This document shows positions 46,310 through 55,046 of a DNA stretch of 64,000 nt, piece by piece. Under the pieces are notes generated by a model. The model saw only the letters and a list, made by a program, of their open reading frames with translations. It ran no database searches and was not told the origin of the DNA. The stretch lies in NCBI RefSeq assembly GCF_004684935.1, contig NZ_SRJD01000002.1:247706-311705 (forward strand). Direction: 5' to 3'. The stretch's first letter is position 1. The number at the start of each line of letters is the position of its first letter. Made by a program: the position numbers and the translations under genes. The DNA is from Sporolactobacillus shoreae. Its GTDB lineage: Bacteria; Bacillota; Bacilli; Bacillales; Sporolactobacillaceae.

Positions 46310-46804
46310 TCAAGGCCTTATTCTTTTTGAAATCCGATTGCGGAAAGTAAGATATTTATGCAGCAGCCGTGAGGCGAAAGAAATGTGAAGCACGAATGGA
46401 CACCAGATCCGACAGAAAAGATGGGAAATCCGAATGACGCGCCGTGAAGGCTTAATATGCGCCAGTACGCCAATGATCTGATCCGGATAGACGGGAGGAT
46501 CGGATTTCAGATTTGTATCGCCTTTAATGATATAAAAAAGATGACTGAGCTCGTCTCTTTTGTCAGCCAGCAGCCGGTGGGCAACAAGCGTCCCTGTTTG
46601 ACTCTGATAAAGGACCACATCGCCCTTTTTTAAATCAGCCGTGTTCCAGTCGATGAATGTGCAGCGGTCACCTTGCTGAATATAGGGAAACATGCTTTGC
46701 CCGTGGGCGGTAAGAATAACTTGCTGCTTTGCCTGGATCTGCCGGCGGACGGCATCTCCGATTTGTACAATGGATCTCCCTCTGCCCTTGCTGTTTTCAG
46801 GCAT
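46310..46804 (-). CDS. S26-type signal-peptidase-like leader peptidase, RiPP cluster 2
   Basis: A 164-residue homologue of 21604-22110: T-A-H-G-Q-S-M-F-P-Y-I with the catalytic Ser, G-T-L-V-A-H-R-L-L with His in place of the bacterial Lys base, K-G-D-T-N and P-V-Y-P-D-Q-I-I-G. It overlaps the PqqD gene by 8 bp. Both clusters keep this enzyme next to the RRE, which supports leader recognition and cleavage working together. Confidence 0.78.
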   Translation of the reverse strand: MPENSKGRGRSIVQIGDAVRRQIQAKQQVILTAHGQSMFPYIQQGDRCTFIDWNTADLKKGDVVLYQSQTGTLVAHRLLADKRDELSHLFYIIKGDTNLKSDPPVYPDQIIGVLAHIKPSRRVIRISHLFCRIWCPFVLHISFASRLLHKYLTFRNRISKRIRP

Positions 46805-47087
46805 TCCTGACTAACCCGCAATCAACCATCTGATCCAGAAAGCTTTGAATATAGGCCCTCAGATGATTGATATCTTCCTGCTCTGATGAAGGAGATTCTT
46901 CTCCCCGAAGCAGAGAGTGAGCGAGCGTATCCGCACTTTGTTTCTCATTCAATAGTGACCAGCACTTTCCCCCTGCACGGTTCAGGTTGGTCACTGTTGA
47001 ATCATCTAAATTGATGATCATGATGTTATCTTCATCATCTACCTGGACAGTTTCGCAATTCTTTTTTTTAATGTAATAGGCCTCCAT
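46797..47087 (-). CDS. PqqD-family RRE protein, RiPP cluster 2
   Basis: A 96-residue homologue of 22100-22390 (MEAYYIKKKNCETVQVDDED; S-T-V-T-N-L-N-R-A-G-G-K-C-W-S-L-L). I chose the ATG at 47087 with GGGAG 8 nt upstream; the open frame to 47126 adds residues absent from the paralogue. It is the first gene of the second minus-strand RiPP operon. A -10-like TATAAA lies on the minus strand at 47150-47145, but no good direct repeat. Confidence 0.87.
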   Translation of the reverse strand: MEAYYIKKKNCETVQVDDEDNIMIINLDDSTVTNLNRAGGKCWSLLNEKQSADTLAHSLLRGEESPSSEQEDINHLRAYIQSFLDQMVDCGLVRNA

Positions 47088-47464
47088 AAATTCATCTCCC
47101 TGCCTGCTATTCAGAACGGACCACATCGCTTTCTCAGCGAATCGTTTATACCCAAAAATAGTACACGGCGAGGCATTACCCGCGTGTTCCTCATTCAGCC
47201 TCTTTCTATGTCCGTTTTGAGCTCATGTATGGAGAAATATTCAGTTCTGGAGCAAATATTCTTTGAAAGTAGTTTAGGGAGCAAAAGTTTTTATAAACGG
47301 TTACGTTACGGCTGAGGATCGGATAAAAACACGGAGTAAAAAATGTGAATGCGATTTAGAATGGAAGCATTATTATGAGTCCATGGTCGAATTGAAGAAA
47401 GTCAGCCGCTTGAGATGAGAAATATGGGCTATGGGGCCATTGAGATTATAAACAGGTGAATATA
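47088..47464. other. Intergenic region between RiPP cluster 2 and the T7SS-side small genes
   Basis: 377 bp without a supported gene. It must hold promoters for both directions; only a weak minus-strand -10 (47150-47145) can be proposed. No direct-repeat site of the cluster 1 type was found. Confidence 0.4.
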
Positions 47465-47584
47465 ATGTACAAAATAAACATATTGGGGAAATACAATATA
47501 ATATTGGATATAGGAAATGCTGCCCAAAATATGGCGAAATCGATGAAAAATGCCGGTACGACTATATCAAATAGCACATTTTAA
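47465..47584 (+). CDS. Small protein of unknown function (39 aa)
   Basis: The ATG follows AACAGGTGAATATA. The product is short with an amphipathic middle (G-N-A-A-Q-N-M-A-K-S-M-K-N-A-G-T-T-I). It ends 14 bp before the next small gene, whose ribosome site lies in the gap, so the two look like an operon. Not recognised; position upstream of the T7SS operon is the only clue. Confidence 0.45.
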   Translation: MYKINILGKYNIILDIGNAAQNMAKSMKNAGTTISNSTF

Positions 47585-47598
47585 GGAGTGGTGGAGTC

Positions 47599-47733
47599 AT
47601 GAACAATGAAAATCGATCTTTAGCCGAATTAGTTCGGGAGGCAAACGAACGTTTGGACGAGCTGGAAGGACACATTGAACGATTGAAAGAGTATTGTGAC
47701 CGGATTGAAGAACGTCTGTCCATCGAGATGTGA
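47599..47733 (+). CDS. Small coiled-coil protein (44 aa)
   Basis: The ATG follows AAGGAGTGGTGGAGTC. The 44-residue product is almost wholly a charged alpha-helix with heptads (L-A-E-L-V-R-E-A-N-E-R-L-D-E-L-E-G-H-I). Likely a coiled-coil oligomer. Not recognised; possibly a regulator or adaptor linked to the T7SS downstream. Confidence 0.55.
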   Translation: MNNENRSLAELVREANERLDELEGHIERLKEYCDRIEERLSIEM

Positions 47734-48385
47734 TTAGGAAAAAAATAAGACAGAACAAAGAACTGACACATGATCCTGAACCACAACGAGAAGTGTCAGT
47801 TTCTGTCTGGTTCACCCAAACGATAATGATCTGGGCTATAAATAAGGATGAGAAGTCCCTTTTCACCATCTGTGAAGAACTGATGCAGTGTGCCGAGAGC
47901 ATCACCTGTCCGTTAAAGAGCCCATCTATCATGTGATGATACCCGTTTACGGAGATTATATGGTTGAAATTCACATGTCGGTTGCAAAATGTGCTGCGCA
48001 GTTTCGGTCTTGAAGCATTTAAAATATATACAAAAATAAGTAAAAGTGAAAAGGACCGAGATTTGTTTATCTCAAAAAAATGTAATCGTTTCCAAATCAT
48101 CCTGGTTCCAAAGGCCCGCCATATTCTGTCTTATTTTGTCGGATATTATTTTTTTGACCGTATATTATTGAAAAATTTGTGTCTTTTGGCTGTGTCCGTT
48201 TTTCACGTATTTTTCTATAATTTAAGAAAATGTAACTGCTTACTTTGGAAAAGTGGTATTTAAGTCTGTTGGTCTTATTTTCATGGCATGGGAAGTTCTA
48301 TTCAGCGGAAAAGCCGCCATCCGACGGTTCAATCATAAATTTTCCGGCATGCGCGCGCGTGCAACCAAAATGAGGAGGCTTTATC
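47734..48385 (+). other. Intergenic region before the T7SS operon
   Basis: 652 bp without a convincing gene. Short open stretches in different frames (e.g. around 47730-47936 and 47900-48030) may be remnants of decayed genes. A TATAAT -10 at 48216-48221 is the best candidate for the esxA promoter, though its -35 is poor. Confidence 0.4.
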
Positions 48386-48679
48386 ATGGCAGGACAAATC
48401 AGGCTGACCCCGGATGAACTGAGGGGCTTTGCGAGAAGGTATGGACAGGAATCACAGAACACGGGTGAACTGATCGGACGTCTGGACGGAATGATCAATC
48501 AGCTGGCTCAGGTATGGGAAGGCGCCTCAAGCCGCGCATTTAAAGACCAGTATGAACGGCTGCGCCCATCTTTCCAGAAGATGCAGCAGCTGCTTCAGGA
48601 TATCGACCAGCAGTTGGGGAAGAGTGCCACTATTCTGGAAGACACCGACCAGCAGATCGCCGGTCAGATCAACGGATAA
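48386..48679 (+). CDS. esxA: WXG100 protein EsxA/YukE
   Basis: A 97-residue helical hairpin protein with the central W-E-G turn (QVWEGASSRAF) and a C-terminal L-E-D-T-D-Q-Q. It is the secreted core substrate of T7SSb. The ATG follows TGAGGAGGC. It is the first gene of the yuk-type operon and is followed by a terminator that would raise its level above the machinery genes. Confidence 0.93.
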   Translation: MAGQIRLTPDELRGFARRYGQESQNTGELIGRLDGMINQLAQVWEGASSRAFKDQYERLRPSFQKMQQLLQDIDQQLGKSATILEDTDQQIAGQING

Positions 48680-48697
48680 TCGATGCTTTTTATTTGG

Positions 48698-48728
48698 CCG
48701 AGGCCCTCTGTCGGGGTTTCGGTTTTTT
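48698..48728 (+). terminator. Partial terminator after esxA
   Basis: CCGAGGCCC (48698-48706) pairs with GGGTTTCGG (48714-48722), with two G.U pairs, followed by six T. Read-through would feed the downstream machinery genes. Confidence 0.75.
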
Positions 48729-48843
48729 GTACCGTTTAAGAATTTATAAAGAATTAATGGAAACGGCATAAGTTGCTGAACAAAACACGAATCAACCTAA
48801 GTCTGAGTGCAAAGTGCAATTTATAAAATGTGTGGTGACATCA

Positions 48844-49083
48844 ATGTATATCAATATCACGATCGACTTATCCCACTACAAACATGGATCACTGGATTTG
48901 AGAGTTTCGGACAGGCAGCCTGTCAAACAGTTGATCCGGACGGTCTGGACGATTGCGGAAATACAGGAAGCGCCCCGAACCGGCTGCTGGGTCCGGGTTT
49001 CGAACAAAGCGCAAATGATCCGTGGATTTAATATCTTGAAAGATAAAAAAATCTCGGACGGCGATAAGCTTACAGTATTGTGA
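48844..49083 (+). CDS. yukD: YukD/EsaB ubiquitin-like T7SS protein
   Basis: A 79-residue beta-grasp protein (MYINITIDLSHYKHGSLDLR; last residues K-I-S-D-G-D-K-L-T-V-L). It is a cytoplasmic T7SSb component. The ATG at 48844 follows GTGGTGAC. It lies between esxA and the EssB gene, the conserved order. Confidence 0.88.
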   Translation: MYINITIDLSHYKHGSLDLRVSDRQPVKQLIRTVWTIAEIQEAPRTGCWVRVSNKAQMIRGFNILKDKKISDGDKLTVL

Positions 49084-49095
49084 AGGAGAACAATT

Positions 49096-50454
49096 ATGGT
49101 ACTTTCAAACAGTTTTTTTCAATCCAAATTTGATGCTGGAATCGAAAAAAAAGACGGACAGTACAAACTGACCTTTCAGCGTGTCAAAATTCCGCTCCGA
49201 GATGTGGAGGAACTGGGTGCTCTGGAAAGCATTGAGGACGGGATCGGCAGGAAAATAGAAGCTACTGAGGATGAAATTATCGTTGCGGCTACGGAAAATC
49301 ATGAACTGAAGCCCTTTGAGGATCTCAATAAGGAAACACTGATGGAAAAACTGATTTTCGCCAGCAATCTGATTCACTTTTTTGCCAACCGTCAACCTTC
49401 ACGTGTTATTCCGTCCTGCTTTCCTGAAAATATTTACTTCACACCAGGATTTCAGCCTGTATTTCTTCATTATGGAATCAAAGACAGCCTGCCTCCGATA
49501 GATTACAGTGCTGAAGAAGCGCTGCAGCAGGTTAAGGCGACGATTGCTTTTCTATTTGATCCGTCCAATACGTTTGATACATATCTGAAATTTGACTTTG
49601 ACGCGAAAGCCGTACGGTTTGTCAAAAATCTATTCCGCTGCGAAGATTTTCGATCGCTCAAGCGCCTTGTAGAGAAGGAGCGGATCAAAGAGATTGCCGC
49701 AGAACGATTGAGCGTCAGGCTTCCGAAAAGAAAAAACCTGGCCAAAAACGGCATAATGATTGGCAGCATTGTCCTGCTTATTCCCCTGATCATTCTTACA
49801 ATCTATGCATTTATTATTCAAATGCCAAGAGAAAATCTTTTCCAGCAAAGTCACGAATTTTTTCTTGAAAGCCAGTACAGCAATGTTGTCACCACGCTGA
49901 ATTCAGTGTCCTACAACAGTATGCCGAAGGTGGCTCAATACGAACTGGCTGTATCCTACGTCAAGAATGAGGCACTGACCGCCGCGCAGCAAAGCAATAT
50001 TTTAAATAACGTGACCCTCCAAAGCAACCTGCTTTATTACCAATACTGGATTCAGACAGGCCGCGGTGATACATCCGGCGCGCTGAATACCGCGAGATCG
50101 CTGAATGACCGCATGCTGATCGCTTATGCGCTTCTGAAGGAAAAAGCCGCGGTTCAGGCAAATTTGTCCATCAGCGGCCAGACCAAACAGACACGGCTGC
50201 AGAGTATTGATTCCGAGCTGAAACAATATAGCGATCTGATGAAGAGCTCAAGCAGCAGTCCGGTAAACAGCACAACCAATACCGGGTCAAATTCCGGCAC
50301 GAGCGGCAGCAGTGTGACGAATGCCGACGTAACCGGAAATGGGAGCTCGCAGGGTATTTCGACGGGTAGTACAGGCAGTTCATCCGGACCATCCGGTAGT
50401 TCTCAAAGTCAGAAAAAGAGCGGCGCGTCTTTGGGATCCTCTGGCGGGAAGTAA
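49096..50454 (+). CDS. yukC: YukC/EssB T7SS membrane pseudokinase
   Basis: A 452-residue bitopic protein: N-terminal kinase-like cytoplasmic domain (1-210), one membrane helix (about 218-242, IMIGSIVLLIPLIILTIYAF) and an extracellular alpha-helical domain (250-370). The last 75 residues are a Ser/Gly/Thr-rich low-complexity tail. It bridges EssC to the pore complex. The start at 49096 follows GAAGGAG. Confidence 0.92.
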   Translation: MVLSNSFFQSKFDAGIEKKDGQYKLTFQRVKIPLRDVEELGALESIEDGIGRKIEATEDEIIVAATENHELKPFEDLNKETLMEKLIFASNLIHFFANRQPSRVIPSCFPENIYFTPGFQPVFLHYGIKDSLPPIDYSAEEALQQVKATIAFLFDPSNTFDTYLKFDFDAKAVRFVKNLFRCEDFRSLKRLVEKERIKEIAAERLSVRLPKRKNLAKNGIMIGSIVLLIPLIILTIYAFIIQMPRENLFQQSHEFFLESQYSNVVTTLNSVSYNSMPKVAQYELAVSYVKNEALTAAQQSNILNNVTLQSNLLYYQYWIQTGRGDTSGALNTARSLNDRMLIAYALLKEKAAVQANLSISGQTKQTRLQSIDSELKQYSDLMKSSSSSPVNSTTNTGSNSGTSGSSVTNADVTGNGSSQGISTGSTGSSSGPSGSSQSQKKSGASLGSSGGK

Positions 50455-50488
50455 CCGACGGATGAAAGAGCCTTTAGGGGGAATTTGA

Positions 50489-53400
50489 ATGGAGAATTTA
50501 TGGCTGTTTACAGATGAACATGTTCAGGTTGTGGATTTGCAGCCTTTTCATAAAAAAGAAATGGTCATCGGCAGTGAACTGGACGACACCATCACCATTC
50601 CCGTCAAGTTGGATGAAAAGATTCAGCTCATTTGGGACTCCCGAAAGAAAGAGTGGGGTTATCGGGGACAAGGTACAACGGTTTCTTTAGCGAGCGGTGA
50701 GCCACGACTGTTTCGGAGTCAGGCGGATGAAGAAGTGACAATCATTTATCACGAAATACCTGACCCGTCTGGACAAACAAGCTACTACGTCGGTCGGAAA
50801 AATCAGATCTCCGTGTCCGTCGACACTGAGGCGGACTTTTCCTTTGAGCAGATTAAGGATGGTACGGGTTTTCTTTTCAGTAAGGAGCTGGGGGGATGGC
50901 GGGTATTTCCAGCAAATGAAGAAAGCCGGATTTTCGTCAACGGCGAACGTGTGCGTCGTGGGACGTTGCTTGAAAACGGTGATGTTGTTTCGTGGCACTT
51001 GAATGAATGGACCGTGCTGTCGGACGATTTGATGGCGCTTGCTGCAGGGGATCGTTTTGAGACCCGGCTTTTCCCGGCACGCGATCCGGAGACGATGCTT
51101 GTCGATAAATATCCGGACTATCAGAGGATGCCGCGCCTGATCTACGAACGGCCGAAGGAAAGAGTGAAATTTTCCTGGCCTTCCGATCCTGAAGGCGATG
51201 GCGGGCGCAACCTCTGGATTACGATCCTTCCACCCGCGGTCATGATGCTTGTGATGGTCGCCGTCCTTTTTATTCAACCAAGCGGTATCTATATGCTGAT
51301 CTCAATAGTAATGTTCCTGTCGACGATTGTCACTTCCGTTTTTTCTTATTTCCGTGAATCAAGGCGTTCAAAAGAACGAGGGCGCGAGCGAAAGGACAAC
51401 TACACCAAGTACCTTAAAGAAAAACGTGAGGAGTTAAATCAGCTTTATGAGAAACAGCGGTTTGTGCTCCGGTACCAATTTCCAGGCAGCGCGAGACTTA
51501 AGGAACTAACCGGACAGCTGAGCCCGCGCATTTGGGAACGAAGCCGGGACGATGATGATTTTCTGGATCTCAGGCTCGGGCTCACCAATCTGCCTCCGGA
51601 TTATGTGGTTGAAGGCAGCGAACAGGACCTGTCTAACCGTTCATTCGACGCGCTTTACCGTGAGGCAAAAACGATTCTGGATCATTACCGTGAGATTAAG
51701 GATGTGCCGCTGACCCTCCGTCTGCTTGACGGGCCGCTTGGTATTGTCGGCAAGCATTCCATTATCCGCAAAGCGGTGCAGCAAATGATTCTCCAGCTCG
51801 CTTTTTTTCACAGCTATCACGATCTGCACTTGGTGCTTCTGTTCGATGAAGGAGAATATGCGGAGTGGGCCTGGCTGAAATGGCTGCCGCATCTGAAGAG
51901 CATGAGTACTCAGGGGCGAAACCTGATCTACAGCGAACAGACTCGTGATCAGTTGCTTCCCGGGATCTATGAACAGCTGAAAATAAGGGAGCACGCGGAC
52001 CATAAGGAGAAAAAGGTCTTTCTTCCGCATCTGGTCTTTGTCATTGCCTCGGACAAGCTGATCCATGAACACGAAATCACAGAATTTCTGAACCGAGACT
52101 GCACGGATATCGGTGTCAGCTCGATATTCCTTGCCAACACCAAAGACAATCTGAACGAAAATATCAATTCTGTTGTCCGCTATGTTAATGAGACCGAGGG
52201 CGATGTACTGATCCTGAACAAGATCGCCAATGGACAGACATTCCGGATTGACCCGTTTTCAAAAGAGGGCAACGAGAATTTTGCCAGGAGGCTGGCTTCG
52301 CTCAAACACCGGAGCGGTTTTACCAATTCCATACCTGAGAGCGTGACCTTTCTTGATATGATGCACGCGGAGGATGTGGATGACTTGCAGATCCCGAAAC
52401 GCTGGGCTGAGCACAATCCGATCCAGTCGCTGGCGGTGCCGATCGGGCTCCGGAGCAAGAACGATGTGCTCGATTTGAACCTTCATGAGAAGGCACATGG
52501 ACCGCACGGACTTCTGGCAGGTACCACCGGTTCCGGTAAATCTGAACTGCTTCAATCCTACATTCTGTCACTAGCGGTTAATTTCCATCCACATGATGTC
52601 GCCTTTTTGCTGATTGACTTTAAAGGCGGCGGCATGGCGCAGCTTTTCGACAAACTGCCTCACTTGCTCGGAACAATGACCAATATTAATGATGAGAATA
52701 ATTTCAGCGAACGCGCGCTTGCGGCGGTGAAAAGCGAATCCCGCAGGCGTCAGATGCTTTTTTCAAAATACAATATTAATCACATCGATGACTATCAGCT
52801 GCTGTTTAAGCAGGGCAAAATCAAGCTGCCGATGCCGCATTTGTTCATTATTTCCGATGAATTCGCGGAACTTAAAAAAGAGGAGCCGGATTTTATCCGC
52901 GAACTGGTGACAACGGCCCGTATCGGGCGCAGCCTGGGTATTCATCTGATTCTGGCGACGCAGAAGCCGGCCGGTGTTGTCGATGACCAGATCCGCAGTA
53001 ATTCGCGGTTTAAAATCGCCCTGCGCGTTCAGGACACATCGGACAGCAACGACATATTGGGCAATAATGACGCGGCCGAACTCAAACAGGTAGGACGCGG
53101 CTACCTGCAGGTCGGGAATAATGAAATGTACGAACTTTTTCAGTCCGCTTGGAGCGGGGCGCCCTATGAGAAGAACATCTATACATCGGAAGACGACGTT
53201 TATTACGTGAGGGACACTGGACTTTATCCGATTTCTGAAGTTCACGCGAAGTCCAAGGTTGAAGCTAAGAAAGAAACGGAACTGGATGTGATTGTCCAGT
53301 CGATTGCCGATCTGTGCGACAAGATGGGCATCGAGCGTCTGGCGAGTCCGTGGCTCGCCCCGCTGCCTGCTCATCTTGTCCGTCCGAAAGCTTCTCAGGA

Positions 53401-54985
53401 AGACAAAAAAGAAGACCGAATCATGATCGGTCTTGCGGACCATCCGGAGAAACAGCAGCAGACACCGGTTTACCTGAAACTGAAAAAAGAACGGAACATC
53501 GCTATCTTTGGGGCGTCAGGTTTTGGAAAAACGACGACGATCAGTTCCTATCTGCTGGAAGCCGCGCGGCGCTATTCGCCGGAAGAGGTACAGCTGTATT
53601 TGTTTGACTTCGGCAGCGGCGGACTTCTTCCGTTCAGAAAACTGCATCATACCGGAGATTATTTCCGTCTGGATGAAAAGGAAAAAATCCAGAAGTTCGC
53701 CAAATGGCTGAATCAGGAAATTCAGCATCGTAAGGATCTGTTCCGGCGGACCGGTGTCCCGAATGTGGGACTTTTTAACGAACAGGGGAGTGACAAGCTG
53801 CCCTACCTCAAAATTATCGTTGACAACTTTGAAGCGATCAGAGAAGAAGCGGCCGATGACCTGGAAGAACTGTTTGTCCGCTGGGCACGGGAGGGCGGAA
53901 GTCTCGGAATTCAGTTTATTCTTTCGGTGTCGCGTTCAAACGGCCTCCGTCCGAATCTGTTGGCCAGTCTTCCGGTGCGGCTGTCCCATTATATGGTTGA
54001 CCAGTCGGACTTCTATTCAGTCTTCAGCGGCTCCGTCAAGAAAACGGTTGACGCGATTCCGGGCCGGGCGCTGATCAAGACGGATGAGCTGGAAAGCGTT
54101 CAGATCGGCCTGCCCTTTGAAGCAAAAACCGCCGGGGAACAGCTGGATCAGCTGCGCACCGCAGTGGATGCGTGCAACCGGCAGTATCCGGAGGTTGATA
54201 CGATCTATCATGTGCCGATGCTGCCGGAGCGGCTGGAGGCTGCGGAATTCCTTCAAAACCAAAAGATGGTTTCGGATACTTTTTATCTCGGTCTTGATGA
54301 AGAGTCTGTCGTGCCGCTCGGTGTTAACTGGCAGCAAATGGGTACGTTCATCATCGTTGGTGATTCGAGAAAAGGCAAGACCAATGCGATCCGGCTTTTT
54401 ATGGAACAGATTGTAGCGAACGATAAGGCTTTTATTGCCGTCAGCGATTCGGAGGAACTGGTCTTTGCCAAAGCGGCGGAGCATCACGGCTGGATGTATC
54501 TCGACGATAGCGACACCATCGCGCTGTATCTGGATCAGATGGAAGAGACGTTTACGACCAGAGAGCGGGAAGTGAAGGACAAGATGCTGAATACCGGACT
54601 TCAACGCGCTGAAATTGCTTCCGGTTACCCGGCTTACTACCTGCTGATTGACGGTCTGGATACTTTTTGTGGGAAAGCGGACAGTCAGGCGCAGGACCGG
54701 CTGATCCATCTGATCAAGCGTTTCGCTCCGATCGGATTCCATGTCATTGCGGCAGGGAACCAGTTGGAATGGAAGGGCTACGACGCCATCGTTTCGGAAC
54801 TGAAAAATTCAAAAGATGCGCTGCTGCTGATCAGAAAGAGCGATCAGACCGTATTCACACTGCCTTTTGCCAGCAAAGAACCCGTGCTGAATATCGGATT
54901 CGGCTATCTGCTGCATCAAGGGCAGGATCGCCGCATCATGATCCCGCTGACCAGTGCTCCTGCCTTTGATGCTGCCCATTTCTAA
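50489..54985 (+). CDS. essC: EssC/YukBA T7SS FtsK/SpoIIIE-type ATPase
   Basis: A 1498-residue motor protein. Two N-terminal FHA-like domains (1-190), two membrane helices (about 232-285, TILPPAVMMLVMVAVLFIQP), then three RecA-like ATPase domains with P-loops G-T-T-G-S-G-K-S (about 680), G-A-S-G-F-G-K-T (about 1008) and G-D-S-R-K-G-K-T (about 1290). The first domain keeps the D-F-K-G-G-G block and an I-S-D-E-F-A Walker B. The one-piece form equals YukBA. It drives secretion of EsxA and the downstream toxins. Confidence 0.95.
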   Translation: MENLWLFTDEHVQVVDLQPFHKKEMVIGSELDDTITIPVKLDEKIQLIWDSRKKEWGYRGQGTTVSLASGEPRLFRSQADEEVTIIYHEIPDPSGQTSYYVGRKNQISVSVDTEADFSFEQIKDGTGFLFSKELGGWRVFPANEESRIFVNGERVRRGTLLENGDVVSWHLNEWTVLSDDLMALAAGDRFETRLFPARDPETMLVDKYPDYQRMPRLIYERPKERVKFSWPSDPEGDGGRNLWITILPPAVMMLVMVAVLFIQPSGIYMLISIVMFLSTIVTSVFSYFRESRRSKERGRERKDNYTKYLKEKREELNQLYEKQRFVLRYQFPGSARLKELTGQLSPRIWERSRDDDDFLDLRLGLTNLPPDYVVEGSEQDLSNRSFDALYREAKTILDHYREIKDVPLTLRLLDGPLGIVGKHSIIRKAVQQMILQLAFFHSYHDLHLVLLFDEGEYAEWAWLKWLPHLKSMSTQGRNLIYSEQTRDQLLPGIYEQLKIREHADHKEKKVFLPHLVFVIASDKLIHEHEITEFLNRDCTDIGVSSIFLANTKDNLNENINSVVRYVNETEGDVLILNKIANGQTFRIDPFSKEGNENFARRLASLKHRSGFTNSIPESVTFLDMMHAEDVDDLQIPKRWAEHNPIQSLAVPIGLRSKNDVLDLNLHEKAHGPHGLLAGTTGSGKSELLQSYILSLAVNFHPHDVAFLLIDFKGGGMAQLFDKLPHLLGTMTNINDENNFSERALAAVKSESRRRQMLFSKYNINHIDDYQLLFKQGKIKLPMPHLFIISDEFAELKKEEPDFIRELVTTARIGRSLGIHLILATQKPAGVVDDQIRSNSRFKIALRVQDTSDSNDILGNNDAAELKQVGRGYLQVGNNEMYELFQSAWSGAPYEKNIYTSEDDVYYVRDTGLYPISEVHAKSKVEAKKETELDVIVQSIADLCDKMGIERLASPWLAPLPAHLVRPKASQEDKKEDRIMIGLADHPEKQQQTPVYLKLKKERNIAIFGASGFGKTTTISSYLLEAARRYSPEEVQLYLFDFGSGGLLPFRKLHHTGDYFRLDEKEKIQKFAKWLNQEIQHRKDLFRRTGVPNVGLFNEQGSDKLPYLKIIVDNFEAIREEAADDLEELFVRWAREGGSLGIQFILSVSRSNGLRPNLLASLPVRLSHYMVDQSDFYSVFSGSVKKTVDAIPGRALIKTDELESVQIGLPFEAKTAGEQLDQLRTAVDACNRQYPEVDTIYHVPMLPERLEAAEFLQNQKMVSDTFYLGLDEESVVPLGVNWQQMGTFIIVGDSRKGKTNAIRLFMEQIVANDKAFIAVSDSEELVFAKAAEHHGWMYLDDSDTIALYLDQMEETFTTREREVKDKMLNTGLQRAEIASGYPAYYLLIDGLDTFCGKADSQAQDRLIHLIKRFAPIGFHVIAAGNQLEWKGYDAIVSELKNSKDALLLIRKSDQTVFTLPFASKEPVLNIGFGYLLHQGQDRRIMIPLTSAPAFDAAHF

Positions 54986-55046
54986 ACTCTGAAACACATG
55001 CTTTACGCTCCAATCCCTAAATCGTACAAAAAAGAGGTCTTCAAAG

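Noticed and set aside
47145..47180. A copy of the direct-repeat promoter upstream of RiPP cluster 2
   Set aside because: Only one half-site-like ATTAC (47175-47179) is present; the second half at 11-bp phase does not match.
47964..48263. 99-codon plus-strand frame before esxA
   Set aside because: No ribosome site, composition like non-coding DNA, and no recognisable protein features.
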